Assembly: GCA_012032215.1 (NCBI GenBank) | Contig: JAAURO010000076.1 | Location: forward strand, 1 to 7,311 | Direction: 5' to 3' | Length of the DNA: 7,311 nt | DNA from: Limnobacter sp. | GTDB taxonomy: Bacteria; Pseudomonadota; Gammaproteobacteria; Burkholderiales; Burkholderiaceae_B | Part shown: piece by piece, positions 1-6,567 of the stretch | Numbering within the stretch: the stretch's first letter is position 1 | Layout: every line of letters begins with the position of its first letter | Program-made: the position numbers and the translations under genes | Notes under the pieces: generated by a model | What the model was told of the DNA's origin: nothing | The model's input: the letters and a program-made list of their open reading frames with translations, nothing else | Database searches by the model: none

Positions 1-185
1 GACGCTGGGCGGCGCTGCCGACATTCACTACCCGGTGCTCGCCGACACGACGCCACCGACGAGCTCTTGGGCAGGACGCAACGTGGTGCTTGTACGGCGG
101 CCGCGCACGAACCGGCTCACCGCCGCGATCGCAGGCCTCTTGCCAGTCGAGATCCAGGCCGACGGCATCTTGCTGCGCGGCGAGC
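1..185 (+). CDS. Fragment of a prolyl-oligopeptidase-like / alpha-beta hydrolase protein (C-terminal region), partial at both ends
   Basis: The second plus-strand frame is open from base 2 to 346. Its first ~60 residues look like real protein: GGAADIHYPVLADTTPP, then RNVVLV-RPRTN, then LLPVEIQADGILLRGERHAG. From memory this resembles the C-terminal region of large secreted serine hydrolases of the prolyl oligopeptidase type, where a GG-D-YPV-ADT segment precedes a NLVLxGTPxTN strand and a LP(V/I)-DG-G-RY element. No catalytic residue lies in the fragment. Similarity to that family fades around 180-200, where antisense P-type ATPase coding begins, so the right edge is approximate. GC is about 70%, far above the rest of the window. 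The family assignment is a recollection, not an alignment, and could be wrong. It is probably not native to the locus that follows. Confidence 0.35.
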
Positions 186-352
186 GCCACGCCGGCCGTG
201 AGCATGCCAGTGAGCGCAATGCGCTTGAGAAATGTTCGGTCGATCAGCTGCGCGTCCTGACGCCGTGGGGGACGCGTCAACACTCCCCCGGTCAATCGGG
301 TCGGTCGCCAACGCCAGCGCCGGCAGCCCATCCGTCACCAAATTGATCCACA
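186..352 (-). pseudogene. Fragment of a P2A-type cation-transporting P-type ATPase (M6 region), frameshifted and truncated at both ends
   Basis: Read on the minus strand from about 352 the translation is LWINLVTDGLPALALATDP followed by IDRG. This is the M6 segment of Ca2+-type P-type ATPases, with the ion-ligand N-x-x-T-D pattern. The frame then breaks at a run of five C (plus strand 285-289). Removing one base restores VLTRPPRRQDAQLIDRTFLKR followed by IALTGMLTAGVALAA, the usual RPPR linker and start of the next membrane helix. After that the frame reads polar, non-membrane sequence, so coding ends near 186. The ATPase core (DKTGT, TGD and the nucleotide-binding domain) should lie upstream of M6, but the sequence there is a different gene. 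The piece is a fragment cut on both sides. The family call is firm; the edges are within about 15 bases. Confidence 0.7.
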
Positions 353-360
353 AAAAGCTG
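340..360. other. Chimeric junction: GC-rich ATPase fragment joined to the helical-protein gene
   Basis: On the minus strand the helical-protein gene reads STIQLFVDQF into the join. A different frame of the same bases begins the P-type ATPase (FLWINLVTDG). By hand count 1-300 is about 69% GC and 361-660 about 50% GC. Both genes are interrupted in mid-domain at the same place. No transposon end, inverted repeat or tRNA is visible at the join. Confidence 0.65.
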
Positions 361-1579
361 AATCGTGCTTACGCCTTCAAATTGTTTGGCCAGCTGGTTG
401 TCGGCCGTTTTCCACAGATCGTACGCGGTGCAGCTTCTGCCTTCCTGGGCGGCGGTTTGTGCCAGTTGGTGCATGCGTGCAAAGTATTTGTTGAGGCATA
501 CATCCGCCAGTTGGTGCAACAGTTTTACGGGGTGCAGAGTGATTTCGAGCTTTTGTTCAAGAGATGCCATTTGATGAGCCAGATTTTTGTAATCTTGCGC
601 AATGTAGGTGTCGAGCCTGTTTTCCGGCAGACTGAATTGCTGTGCATAGTGGTTCTGAATCGCCTGAACAATGTGCGTTTCATTTTCGAAATAGAAGTCA
701 ATGCTTTGCCGAAGCGGCTTCAATTCGTTTAACACGGTGCTTTTGAATGCATCCAGCCGCAGGTGTTCCAGGGTTTCCAGCAAGTTTGGTTCGAACACTA
801 TTTGTTGTATTGCCCGGTTGCACGCAAGCAGCGAATTCTCGCTTTCTGGTCCGCACAGGTTAATGTCTGCCGTGATATAGGGGAAATAAGTTACAAATTC
901 TTTAACTGTTCCATCGGTTTCTTGTTTTTATGGACCACTTTCCCTTCGCATTCCAGGTACAGCAACCGGGACAGTGGCCTAGCCACGTCTTCGCATCTCT
1001 GCTGGTGCTGGAAGTGTGCCCCGGAATTTTCTGAGCCGGTATTCAAATGTTGGCAAACCATGGCCATTTGCGCTAAAGCCTGGCTGCCATTCTGGTAAAT
1101 TCCCAGTCGGGAAACTGCAGGCATGTTGCTGCCGTTGGGTGTGGTGCCAGAGGCATTAAAGGCCAGGCGGTTCAAGTAGCTCCCAATTTGCTCTTCAACG
1201 CCGGCCGTGGGCGCTTTGCTGTGCTGACATAAAAAATTTGCCAACACGGCAAGGTTGTCTTGAAAGTGTGTGTGCAGCTGCGGAATTCCGGCGTAGCGGA
1301 TAATTTTTCCAGAATTGCTTCCAAAGCCCGGTTTAGCAGGGTTAAACGCTGTGATTCCAGCAGCTCCGGGCTTAGGTTCTGCGTGGCTTCAGTTTCAGAC
1401 ACAGGTGCGAAAAGTGCTGCAATTTGGTGGTTGGCCGATTCCAGCAGAGGATGGGTAAAAGGTTGCACGCTGCTCAGGCGTTTTTGCAGGTCGGCTGAGG
1501 TTTCGTGTGGCGTGTACACAGCCTTTGTGGGCGAATGCGCTCCAGACGGTTGTGGGTTTGCTACGGTGCTGCTTATCAT
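352..1579 (-). CDS. Unrecognised alpha-helical protein, 3' end cut by the junction, frame broken twice
   Basis: I do not recognise this family. The ATG at 1579-1577 follows AAAGAAG, a weak ribosome binding site. The product would be about 410 residues to the break. Three ORF pieces join into one protein. The first begins MISSTVANPQPSGAHSP and runs to LEAILEKLSATPEF. The second runs from LANFLCQHSKAPTAGVEEQI to CEGKVVHKNKKPMEQLK. The third starts at EFVTYFPYITADINLCGPE and ends at KQFEGVSTIQ. One missing base near 1275-1317 and one near 901-909 account for the two breaks. The third piece has open sequence upstream of its first Met that continues the second piece. The protein is Gln-, Leu- and His-rich with predicted helices, has no signal peptide or membrane segment, and shows no catalytic motif. 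It looks cytoplasmic. It lies downstream of a terminator-like hairpin, so it is probably transcribed separately from the leuS-rlmL genes. The real C-terminus is absent. Confidence 0.6.
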
Positions 1580-1639
1580 GGCGCTTCTTTAAAACTCTTG
1601 AAAATCAATCGATTCGAGCTCTAAGTGGCGTTTGGTCTG

Positions 1640-1672
1640 AAAAAGTTCGTTTCGGCTACATATGCCGAAACG
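1640..1672 (-). terminator. Rho-independent-like terminator after the rlmL-type gene
   Basis: A perfect 9-bp inverted repeat, CGTTTCGGC at 1648-1656 and GCCGAAACG at 1664-1672, encloses a 7-base loop. Reading the minus strand, the stem is followed by AAC and then five T (1644-1640). It sits 29 bases after the rlmL-type stop codon and 60 bases before the next gene's start. A three-base gap between stem and T run is slightly long for a canonical terminator. No T run follows the stem on the plus strand. Confidence 0.6.
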
Positions 1673-1700
1673 GGTGCATGCACTGTTTTTGGGTGGGCAT

Positions 1701-2945
1701 TCATGGGGCGGAAGCACGCGGGCGGTAGGCTCCTGCGGTTAACGGAAACTCAAACAGTCGGCATTCTATAGCGCCGTTAAACAAGGGTGTTTTGCGTTTT
1801 GGGGCAAGGCCTAGTGTTTTCCTGATTTCGAGATCGCCTGAAAACAAAAATGCGGTCCAGCCCTGAAACTCCTGTTTAAGCAAGTTGCCATAGGCCTTAA
1901 AAAGCCGTTCGTAGGCTTCGTCTTCAGGTACGTCTGCGCCTTTGGCCAGCACGCGTTCGCCGTAGGGCGGGTTGGTGAGAATCAGGCCGGCGGGCGCGTT
2001 GGGCCGGGTGCTTAGTGCATCGCGTTGGCTAAAGCCAAGCAAGCCTGCTTCAATCAGTTCTTCAAACCCTGCACGGCAGGCATTTTCTTGCGCAATTTCT
2101 ACGAGCAGTTGGGTGATGTCTGAGCCACGCCACAGAAAATGGCGTTTGGTCAAAGCGTTGTCCAGGCCTTTGTTAAAAGCCTCGTTGGCGTTGTTTTGCA
2201 GGGCTTTACCCAGGTTTTCATCGTACAGCGAGAGGTTTTCAAAGGCAAAGTGGCGGCTTAGGCCCGGCGCACGGTCGCACAATTGGGAAAGTGCTTCGAT
2301 AACCAGGGTGCCGCTGCCACAAAAGGGGTCGAGGCAGTTAAGTATCAGACTGGTTTTTAAGCGCTGTTTGCCAAATGCCGGCGGCCAGGTTTTCTTTAAT
2401 GGGTGCGGCACCTTTTTCCAGCCGCCAGCCGCGTTTGAAGAGGTTTTCTCCGGCCAGGTCGATGTACAGCGAAGCCATGTCGGGTGTGGCTGCGGCAAAT
2501 ATGCGCACATCGGGGCTTTCGATTTGTACATCGGGCCGGGTGCCCAGCTGTTTGATAAAGGCATCGCACACGCCGTCTTTCAGGCGAAGTTGTGCAAAAC
2601 GCGGGTTCTGGTAGGGCGCGCCCAACAGGGTGAGGTCTACCCGAAAAGTATGTTGCAGGCCAAACCAGTTAAACCAGTCTGTGCGCAGGGCAATGTTGTA
2701 GAGATCGTCTTCGGAGCGGCACGGTTCGTGTGCTAGGCGCAGGCCTACGCGGCCAGCCAGGCGGGTAAAAAGGTGATTCGGCAAGCCAGTGGCCAGCCTG
2801 CCTTGAAGCTGCATCCGCCGGAAGTGGTTTCAATGCCGGATGCACCCAGTGTGTCAAGCTCGTTAAAGAGCAATGATTCAAGGCCTTTGGGGCAACTTGC
2901 AAAGCAATCAAAAATGGTAATGCGTGTGGTGTTGCGCTGGTTCAA
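1701..2945 (-). CDS. rlmL: THUMP-domain SAM-dependent 23S rRNA (guanine-N2) methyltransferase, RlmL type; frame broken twice here
   Basis: The predicted enzyme transfers a methyl group from SAM to a guanine N2 in 23S rRNA (m2G2445 for E. coli RlmL) during ribosome assembly in the cytoplasm. The N-terminus TIFDCFASCPKGLESLLFNE matches the family start. A THUMP-type region follows, with RLKDGVCDAFIKQLGTRPDV and SPDVRIFAAATPD, then the linker KENLAAGIW. The Rossmann methyltransferase shows motif I DPFCGSGT and the catalytic NPPYGER motif; the end is ECRLFEFPLTAGAYR. A base is missing near 2802-2810. One A is extra in the A5 run at 2354-2358; with four A the product reads QTALKTSLILNCLDPFCGSG. 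Corrected length is 414 aa. It lacks the C-terminal RlmK methyltransferase fused to E. coli RlmL, as is usual in betaproteobacteria. The start is uncertain: TTG at 2945 fits the family, and no ATG lies nearby in frame. Confidence 0.85.
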
Positions 2946-3032
2946 AATAAGGTGTGCCTTTCTGTTTTCGTTGGGGGGGTTTGGTGGTTGTTTGCCAGGT
3001 GCACGGTGTGTGCACAGGGTGGGCCTGTGGAT
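2946..3032 (-). other. Intergenic region between hemJ and rlmL with two overlapping small hairpins
   Basis: This 87-base gap contains CACAGG (3013-3018) pairing with CCTGTG (3024-3029) across five bases. It also contains two copies of the palindrome GTGCAC five bases apart at 2999-3015, overlapping the first hairpin so that only one could form at a time. No T run follows on the minus strand, so a classical terminator is not supported. A run of seven G on the plus strand (about 2972-2978) is a likely error site and leaves the upstream extent of the rlmL reading frame open. Confidence 0.3.
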
Positions 3033-3460
3033 TTAAAAGGGTTTAAGCACAACCAGCAGAATGGCGATGGTTAGCAGCACCACGGGCACTTCGTTAAACC
3101 AACGGTAAAACACGTGGCTTTTGGTGTTGGCATGGTTTTCAAATTTGCGCAACAGGCGCCCACAGCCGTGGTGGTAACCCACAATCAGTAGCACTACCAG
3201 AATTTTTGCGTGCAGCCACCCTTGCTGGTTGCCTATGCCAATTTTAAAAACGCCCATGAGTACAAAGCCAAGCAGCAGAGCTGGAATGGCAAGAAGGGTC
3301 ATGAAGCGGTAGAGTTTGTGCGCCATTAGCAGGAGGCGTGCGCGTGCTGCGGGTTCTGTTTCCAGAGCCAGGTTCACAAAATTCTGGGCAGGTAAAACAG
3401 GCCTGCAAACCAGGCCGTCACAAACAGGATATGAAAAGATTTGGTAAGAAGATAGGCCAT
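3033..3460 (-). CDS. hemJ: HemJ-type protoporphyrinogen IX oxidase (CopD-like membrane protein); one frame break
   Basis: HemJ is an integral inner-membrane heme enzyme that oxidises protoporphyrinogen IX to protoporphyrin IX, the penultimate step of heme synthesis. It occurs in bacteria lacking HemG/HemY. The ATG at 3460-3458 begins MAYLLTKSFHILFVTAWFAG, then LFYLPRIF, the family start with His10 and Arg26. One T missing from a T4 run (plus-strand A4, 3378-3381) breaks the frame; restoring it gives IFVNLALETEP. The rest has LYRFMTLLAIPALLLGFVL, the conserved QGWLHAK and GYHHGCGR motifs, SHVFYRWFNEVPV and the C-terminal VVLKPF. Four membrane helices are visible. Corrected length is 142 aa, the normal size. 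It starts 57 bases after the proA stop, with no evident Shine-Dalgarno. A start at the internal Met near 3377 would lose the first helix and is rejected. Confidence 0.85.
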
Positions 3461-3485
3461 GGGGTTTTGTGTGTTTTTCGTGTTT

Positions 3486-3506
3486 AAGCCTATTGGCAGG
3501 CTTTTT
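3486..3506. terminator. Small hairpin between proA and hemJ, possible weak terminator or attenuator
   Basis: AAGCCT (3486-3491) and AGGCTT (3498-3503) form a perfect 6-bp stem with a 6-base loop. On the plus strand it is followed by further T (to 3506), the orientation of a terminator against antisense transcription. On the minus strand, the direction of the genes, the stem is preceded by A residues and followed only by TTAAAC, so termination of proA transcripts here would be weak. Function is not proven. Confidence 0.3.
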
Positions 3507-3517
3507 GACCTTCGGTA

Positions 3518-4789
3518 TTACTCCCGAATTTCTCCGTGACCAAATACCACGTATTTCTGGCTGGTTAGCCCTTCCAGGCCAACAGGGCCGCGTGCGTGAA
3601 TTTTGTCGGTTGAAATGCCGATTTCTGCGCCAAGGCCGTATTCAAAGCCGTCGGCAAAGCGTGTAGAGGCATTGACCATGACCGAGGCGGAATCGACTTC
3701 GCGCAAAAAGCGCATGGCGTTGCTGTGGTGCTCGGTGACGATGGAATCGGTGTGGTGGGAGCCGTAGGTGTTGATGTGTTCTATGGCTTCGCCCAGGCTA
3801 CCGACCACTTTAATGGACAGCACTGGGGCCAGGTATTCGGTGGTCCAGTCTTCTTCGGTGGCGGGTTTTGCATGGGGCAACAGGGTGCGTGTGTGTTCGC
3901 AGCCGCGCAGTTCAACGCCTTTTTGGGCGTAGAGGGTGCCCAGGGCTTGCAACACAGGTTTGGCAATGCCTGTGTGCACCAGCAGGGTTTCCATGGTGTT
4001 GCAGGTGCCGTAGCGGTGGGTTTTGGCGTTGTCGGCGATAGCAATGGCTTTTTGCAGGTCGGCCGATGCATCCACATACACGTGGCAAATGCCGTCCAGG
4101 TGTTTGATAACCGGTACGCGGGCTTCTTTGCTGATGCGTTCAATCAGGCCTTTGCCGCCACGCGGCACGATAACATCTACCAGGCCAGTGGCTTGAATAA
4201 GCGCTCCTACGGCTTCGCGGTCGGTGGTGTCGAGCACCTGCACGGCTTCCTGGGGCAGGCCGGCTGCGGCCAGGCCTTGTGCTACCAATGCAGCGAGTGC
4301 CTGGTTGCATTCAAAGGCTTCAGAACCGCCACGCAGCAGTGTGGCATTGCCTGATTTAATGCACAAGCCTGCGGCATCTACGGTGACATTGGGCCGGGCT
4401 TCGTAAATGATGCCAATGACGCCCAAGGGAACACGCATTTTCCCACTTGTATGCCGCTTGGGCGGTTGCGAAAATCGGTCATTTCGCCTATGGGGTCGGG
4501 CAGTTGGGCGATTTGTTCCAGGCCGAGTGCCATGGTTTCTATGGCTTTTTTGTTTAAGGATAGGCGGTCCAGAAGGGCTGGTTCAAGGCCTGCGGCGGTT
4601 GCGCGGGCAAGGTCAGCCTGGTTGGCCGCTTGCAGCTGGTTTTTTTGGGCGCGAATGCGTTGGGCGATTTCTTGCAGGGCGGTGTTTTTTTTGTGCGCTG
4701 CTGGCTGCGGCCATGGCAACAGAGGCTTTTTTGGCTTTTTTGGCGAGCTGTTGCACGTATTCGGTGGCATGGGTGGTTTTGCTGTTCAT
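3518..4789 (-). CDS. proA: Gamma-glutamyl phosphate reductase (glutamate-5-semialdehyde dehydrogenase); two frame breaks
   Basis: ProA reduces L-glutamyl 5-phosphate with NADPH to glutamate-5-semialdehyde, the second step of proline synthesis from glutamate, in the cytoplasm. The ATG at 4789-4787 begins [20 protein letters not shown]. An A8 run (4685-4692) has one A too many; with seven the product reads [20 protein letters not shown]. An A4 run (4438-4441) has one too few; with five it reads [20 protein letters not shown]. Other signatures are [34 protein letters not shown], the active-site Cys near residue 263 in [13 protein letters not shown], and the C-terminal [20 protein letters not shown]. 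Corrected length is 423 aa, exactly as expected. It starts 17 bases after the holA stop, so co-transcription and possibly translational coupling are likely. No proB is adjacent. Confidence 0.93.
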
Positions 4790-4806
4790 GGGTGCTGTGG
4801 CATGCG

Positions 4807-5907
4807 TTAATGGCTGGTTGTGAGTTCATGGGGGCCGGGTATGCCGGCCAGTTCCAGGGCTATTTGCAGAAGCTGGTTCCAGGGGTTGCCCTGGTGCAAG
4901 CCCTTGATTGTTTTTTCGGCCAGATAGCAACGCTGCACCAGTTGGGCCAGCCGGGCGCTGTTGTTCCGCCGTATGGCCTGACCTATGTACTGTTGCCGTG
5001 CGCCCCACACGCGGTGGTTCCGGCAGGCCTGCTGCAGACTGGTGCCGTTTTGCATGTCTTGCCGAATGCCTCGCAGGGTTTTAATTTCTTCGTTCAGGCA
5101 CCACAGCACCAACGTGGATGCTTCGCCTTCGGCTTCGAGGCCTTCGAGCATGCGCGCTATGCGTTTGGCGTCGCCGCAAAGCAGGGTGGGGCCTAAATCG
5201 AACACATTGAAGCGGGCTGAGTCGGAGGCTACTGCCTGAACTGTGTCTAATTGTACTTCGCCTTGGTGCTCGGCCGCCAGTTTTTCCAGTGCCTGGTGGG
5301 CTGCCAGCAGGTTGCCTTCGGTGCGTTCGGCCAGCCATTGGCAAGCGGGCCCTCCCAGCTTGAGTCCTAGCCGACTGGCATTTTTGCCCAGCCATTGCGG
5401 GAGGGTGTCGGCGGTGATGCTGGGGCAGGTTATTTCGATGGCCACCTGAAACAATTCTGCAAAGCCTGCTGCTTTGCTTTGGGTTTTATTGAGGGCGGGG
5501 CCGCTTACCAGCAGGTGGTTTTCTGTGCGGCCATCGGCCAGCCAGTCGCACACCTGTTTAAGGGCTTGCGCCAGCTCTTTGCTGGCTTTGGGCTGTGAAA
5601 GCCGCAAGTCGATGAGTGCGGCATCGCCAAACAGTGACACTTCCGAGAACAGGCTGATGAATTCGTGGGGGTCGAAGCTGCGGTCGGCTTCAAGTACGTG
5701 GCGCTGGCTTTGCTTTTCACGGCGCATGCGGGTGCGGTACAGGTCGCAGGCCTGTGCGCTAAACAGGGGCTCGCTGGTAAAAACGGCAAGCGCCTTTGGC
5801 AGGCGGGTTGCGGTTATGGTTGCGGGCGCAGGCTGGCTTTGGGTATCTGCCATGCTGGCAGTGGGGCTGTCTGCCAGCCAGGCGTCCAGTGAAACGGTGC
5901 GTGCCAT
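4807..5907 (-). CDS. holA: DNA polymerase III delta subunit (clamp-loader wrench)
   Basis: HolA is the clamp-loader subunit that binds and opens the beta sliding clamp so that the loader can place it on primed DNA. This 366-residue ORF is unbroken, and its length is normal for the family (about 340-360) with a slightly long N-terminus. Visible landmarks are ALAVFTSEPLFSAQACDLYR (opening strand and helix), FISLFSEVSLFGDAALIDLR (the clamp-contact region), LLVSGPALNKTQSKAAGF, CQWLAERTEGNLLAAHQALE and RFNVFDLGPTLLCGDAKRIA. The C-terminal collar domain runs from VLWCLNEEIKTLRGIR to KGLHQGNPWNQLLQIALELA. The ATG at 5907 is 18 bases after the lptE stop. A second Met at residue 19 is possible, but the preceding SLDAWLA fits the family's first helix. 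A Ser/Thr/Ala/Pro-rich stretch at residues 14-32 is unusual. Confidence 0.93.
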   Translation of the reverse strand: MARTVSLDAWLADSPTASMADTQSQPAPATITATRLPKALAVFTSEPLFSAQACDLYRTRMRREKQSQRHVLEADRSFDPHEFISLFSEVSLFGDAALIDLRLSQPKASKELAQALKQVCDWLADGRTENHLLVSGPALNKTQSKAAGFAELFQVAIEITCPSITADTLPQWLGKNASRLGLKLGGPACQWLAERTEGNLLAAHQALEKLAAEHQGEVQLDTVQAVASDSARFNVFDLGPTLLCGDAKRIARMLEGLEAEGEASTLVLWCLNEEIKTLRGIRQDMQNGTSLQQACRNHRVWGARQQYIGQAIRRNNSARLAQLVQRCYLAEKTIKGLHQGNPWNQLLQIALELAGIPGPHELTTSH

Positions 5908-5925
5908 GGTGCGCTTGGGTGGCCT

Positions 5926-6534
5926 TTAAGGTTTGGGGCTTGTGCCAGGCGTATTGCCGGGGGTGGTGCCTGCGGCAGGTTTGCTGGCTTGCAGGTTGGC
6001 TGGCAGGCGCGAAAGCCGATTCAGAATGAGTTGTGCGATATCTTGCTGCATTTCTTTGTACAAGCCGTCTTCTTCGGCTTCCTTACCCAGAATTTCGGTG
6101 TCGTCGTAATTGAGTTCACGGCTTTGGGTAAGGAGTGTGTCGGCAATGAGGAATTCGCCTTGGGCGTTTTTCACCGAGAAAGTGAGGTTGTAGTTGATGC
6201 GGACTTCACGCGCCCGGCCTGTGGCGCTGAAGGTGACGATTTCGCGGTTTTGTGACTGCGAGAGCAGGGTGAGCCTGACCTGGCTGTTGCCTTCGTTGAT
6301 GGCAAGGCCGTTGACTTTCAGGAAGAGGTCCATGGTGCGGGCCATTTCGGTGTTTTCCAGGCCGGTGCGGTCGAGTGCCTGAAAGTTGAAGTTGTTTTGG
6401 CCACGTAGTTTAAAACCGCAGGCAGAAAGGCTGGCCAGCATAAAGCCCACGCACAGCCACGTGAAGAGTGTACGCGTGAAGGGTTGAGCGGCTTTTGCCG
6501 GTGTGGCTTGGGTGTGCATGGTATTCGGTTGCAT
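5926..6534 (-). CDS. lptE: LPS-assembly lipoprotein LptE
   Basis: LptE is an outer-membrane lipoprotein that plugs the LptD barrel and helps insert lipopolysaccharide into the outer leaflet. The ORF is intact at 202 aa. A signal peptide with basic N-region and hydrophobic core (FTWLCVGFMLASL) ends in the lipobox LSAC, giving Cys39 as the lipidated residue, followed by the family hallmark GFKLRGQ. Other typical stretches are NSQVRLTLLSQSQNREIVTF, INYNLTFSVKNAQGEFLI and SRELNYDDTEILGKEAEEDG. The last ~20 residues are a Pro/Thr/Gly-rich tail. The start at 6534 has AGGA at good spacing; an alternative Met at residue 6 would keep the signal peptide. It lies 33 bases after the true leuS stop and 18 before holA, as in other Burkholderiales. 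Confidence 0.92.
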   Translation of the reverse strand: MQPNTMHTQATPAKAAQPFTRTLFTWLCVGFMLASLSACGFKLRGQNNFNFQALDRTGLENTEMARTMDLFLKVNGLAINEGNSQVRLTLLSQSQNREIVTFSATGRAREVRINYNLTFSVKNAQGEFLIADTLLTQSRELNYDDTEILGKEAEEDGLYKEMQQDIAQLILNRLSRLPANLQASKPAAGTTPGNTPGTSPKP

Positions 6535-6539
6535 GGCTT

Positions 6540-6543
6540 TCCT
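6540..6543 (-). promoter_or_regulatory. Shine-Dalgarno site of lptE
   Basis: AGGA on the minus strand ends six bases before the ATG at 6534-6532. It is the clearest ribosome binding site in the window and supports the first rather than the second Met. Confidence 0.6.
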
Positions 6544-6567
6544 GTATCGGGTTGGGCTTGTGGATAT

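Noticed and set aside
1..350. Horizontally acquired island or mobile-element boundary
   Set aside because: Only truncated gene fragments are present, with no integrase, transposase, terminal repeat or attachment site. A chimeric join explains it better.
232..732. Plus-strand open frame of 166 codons spanning the chimeric junction
   Set aside because: It crosses the join and is antisense to both the ATPase fragment and the helical-protein gene. No family resemblance was seen.
1972..2736. Plus-strand open frame of 254 codons antisense to rlmL
   Set aside because: It mirrors the real methyltransferase gene, whose motifs DPFCGSGT and NPPYGER are on the minus strand. Its own translation shows no recognisable domain.
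1701..2945. Two or three separate genes, one THUMP and one methyltransferase protein
   Set aside because: The pieces overlap in different frames and join, after one-base corrections, into one protein of normal length and domain order.
3725..4354. Plus-strand open frame of 209 codons antisense to proA
   Set aside because: It is a Gly/Phe/Val-rich shadow of the proA reading frame. The conserved ProA motifs on the other strand account for the sequence.
4680..4695. Programmed frameshifting or phase variation at the A8 run in proA
   Set aside because: Equivalent one-base breaks occur in five other genes or fragments, including essential leuS, so a shared technical cause is simpler. Seven A give the family sequence exactly.
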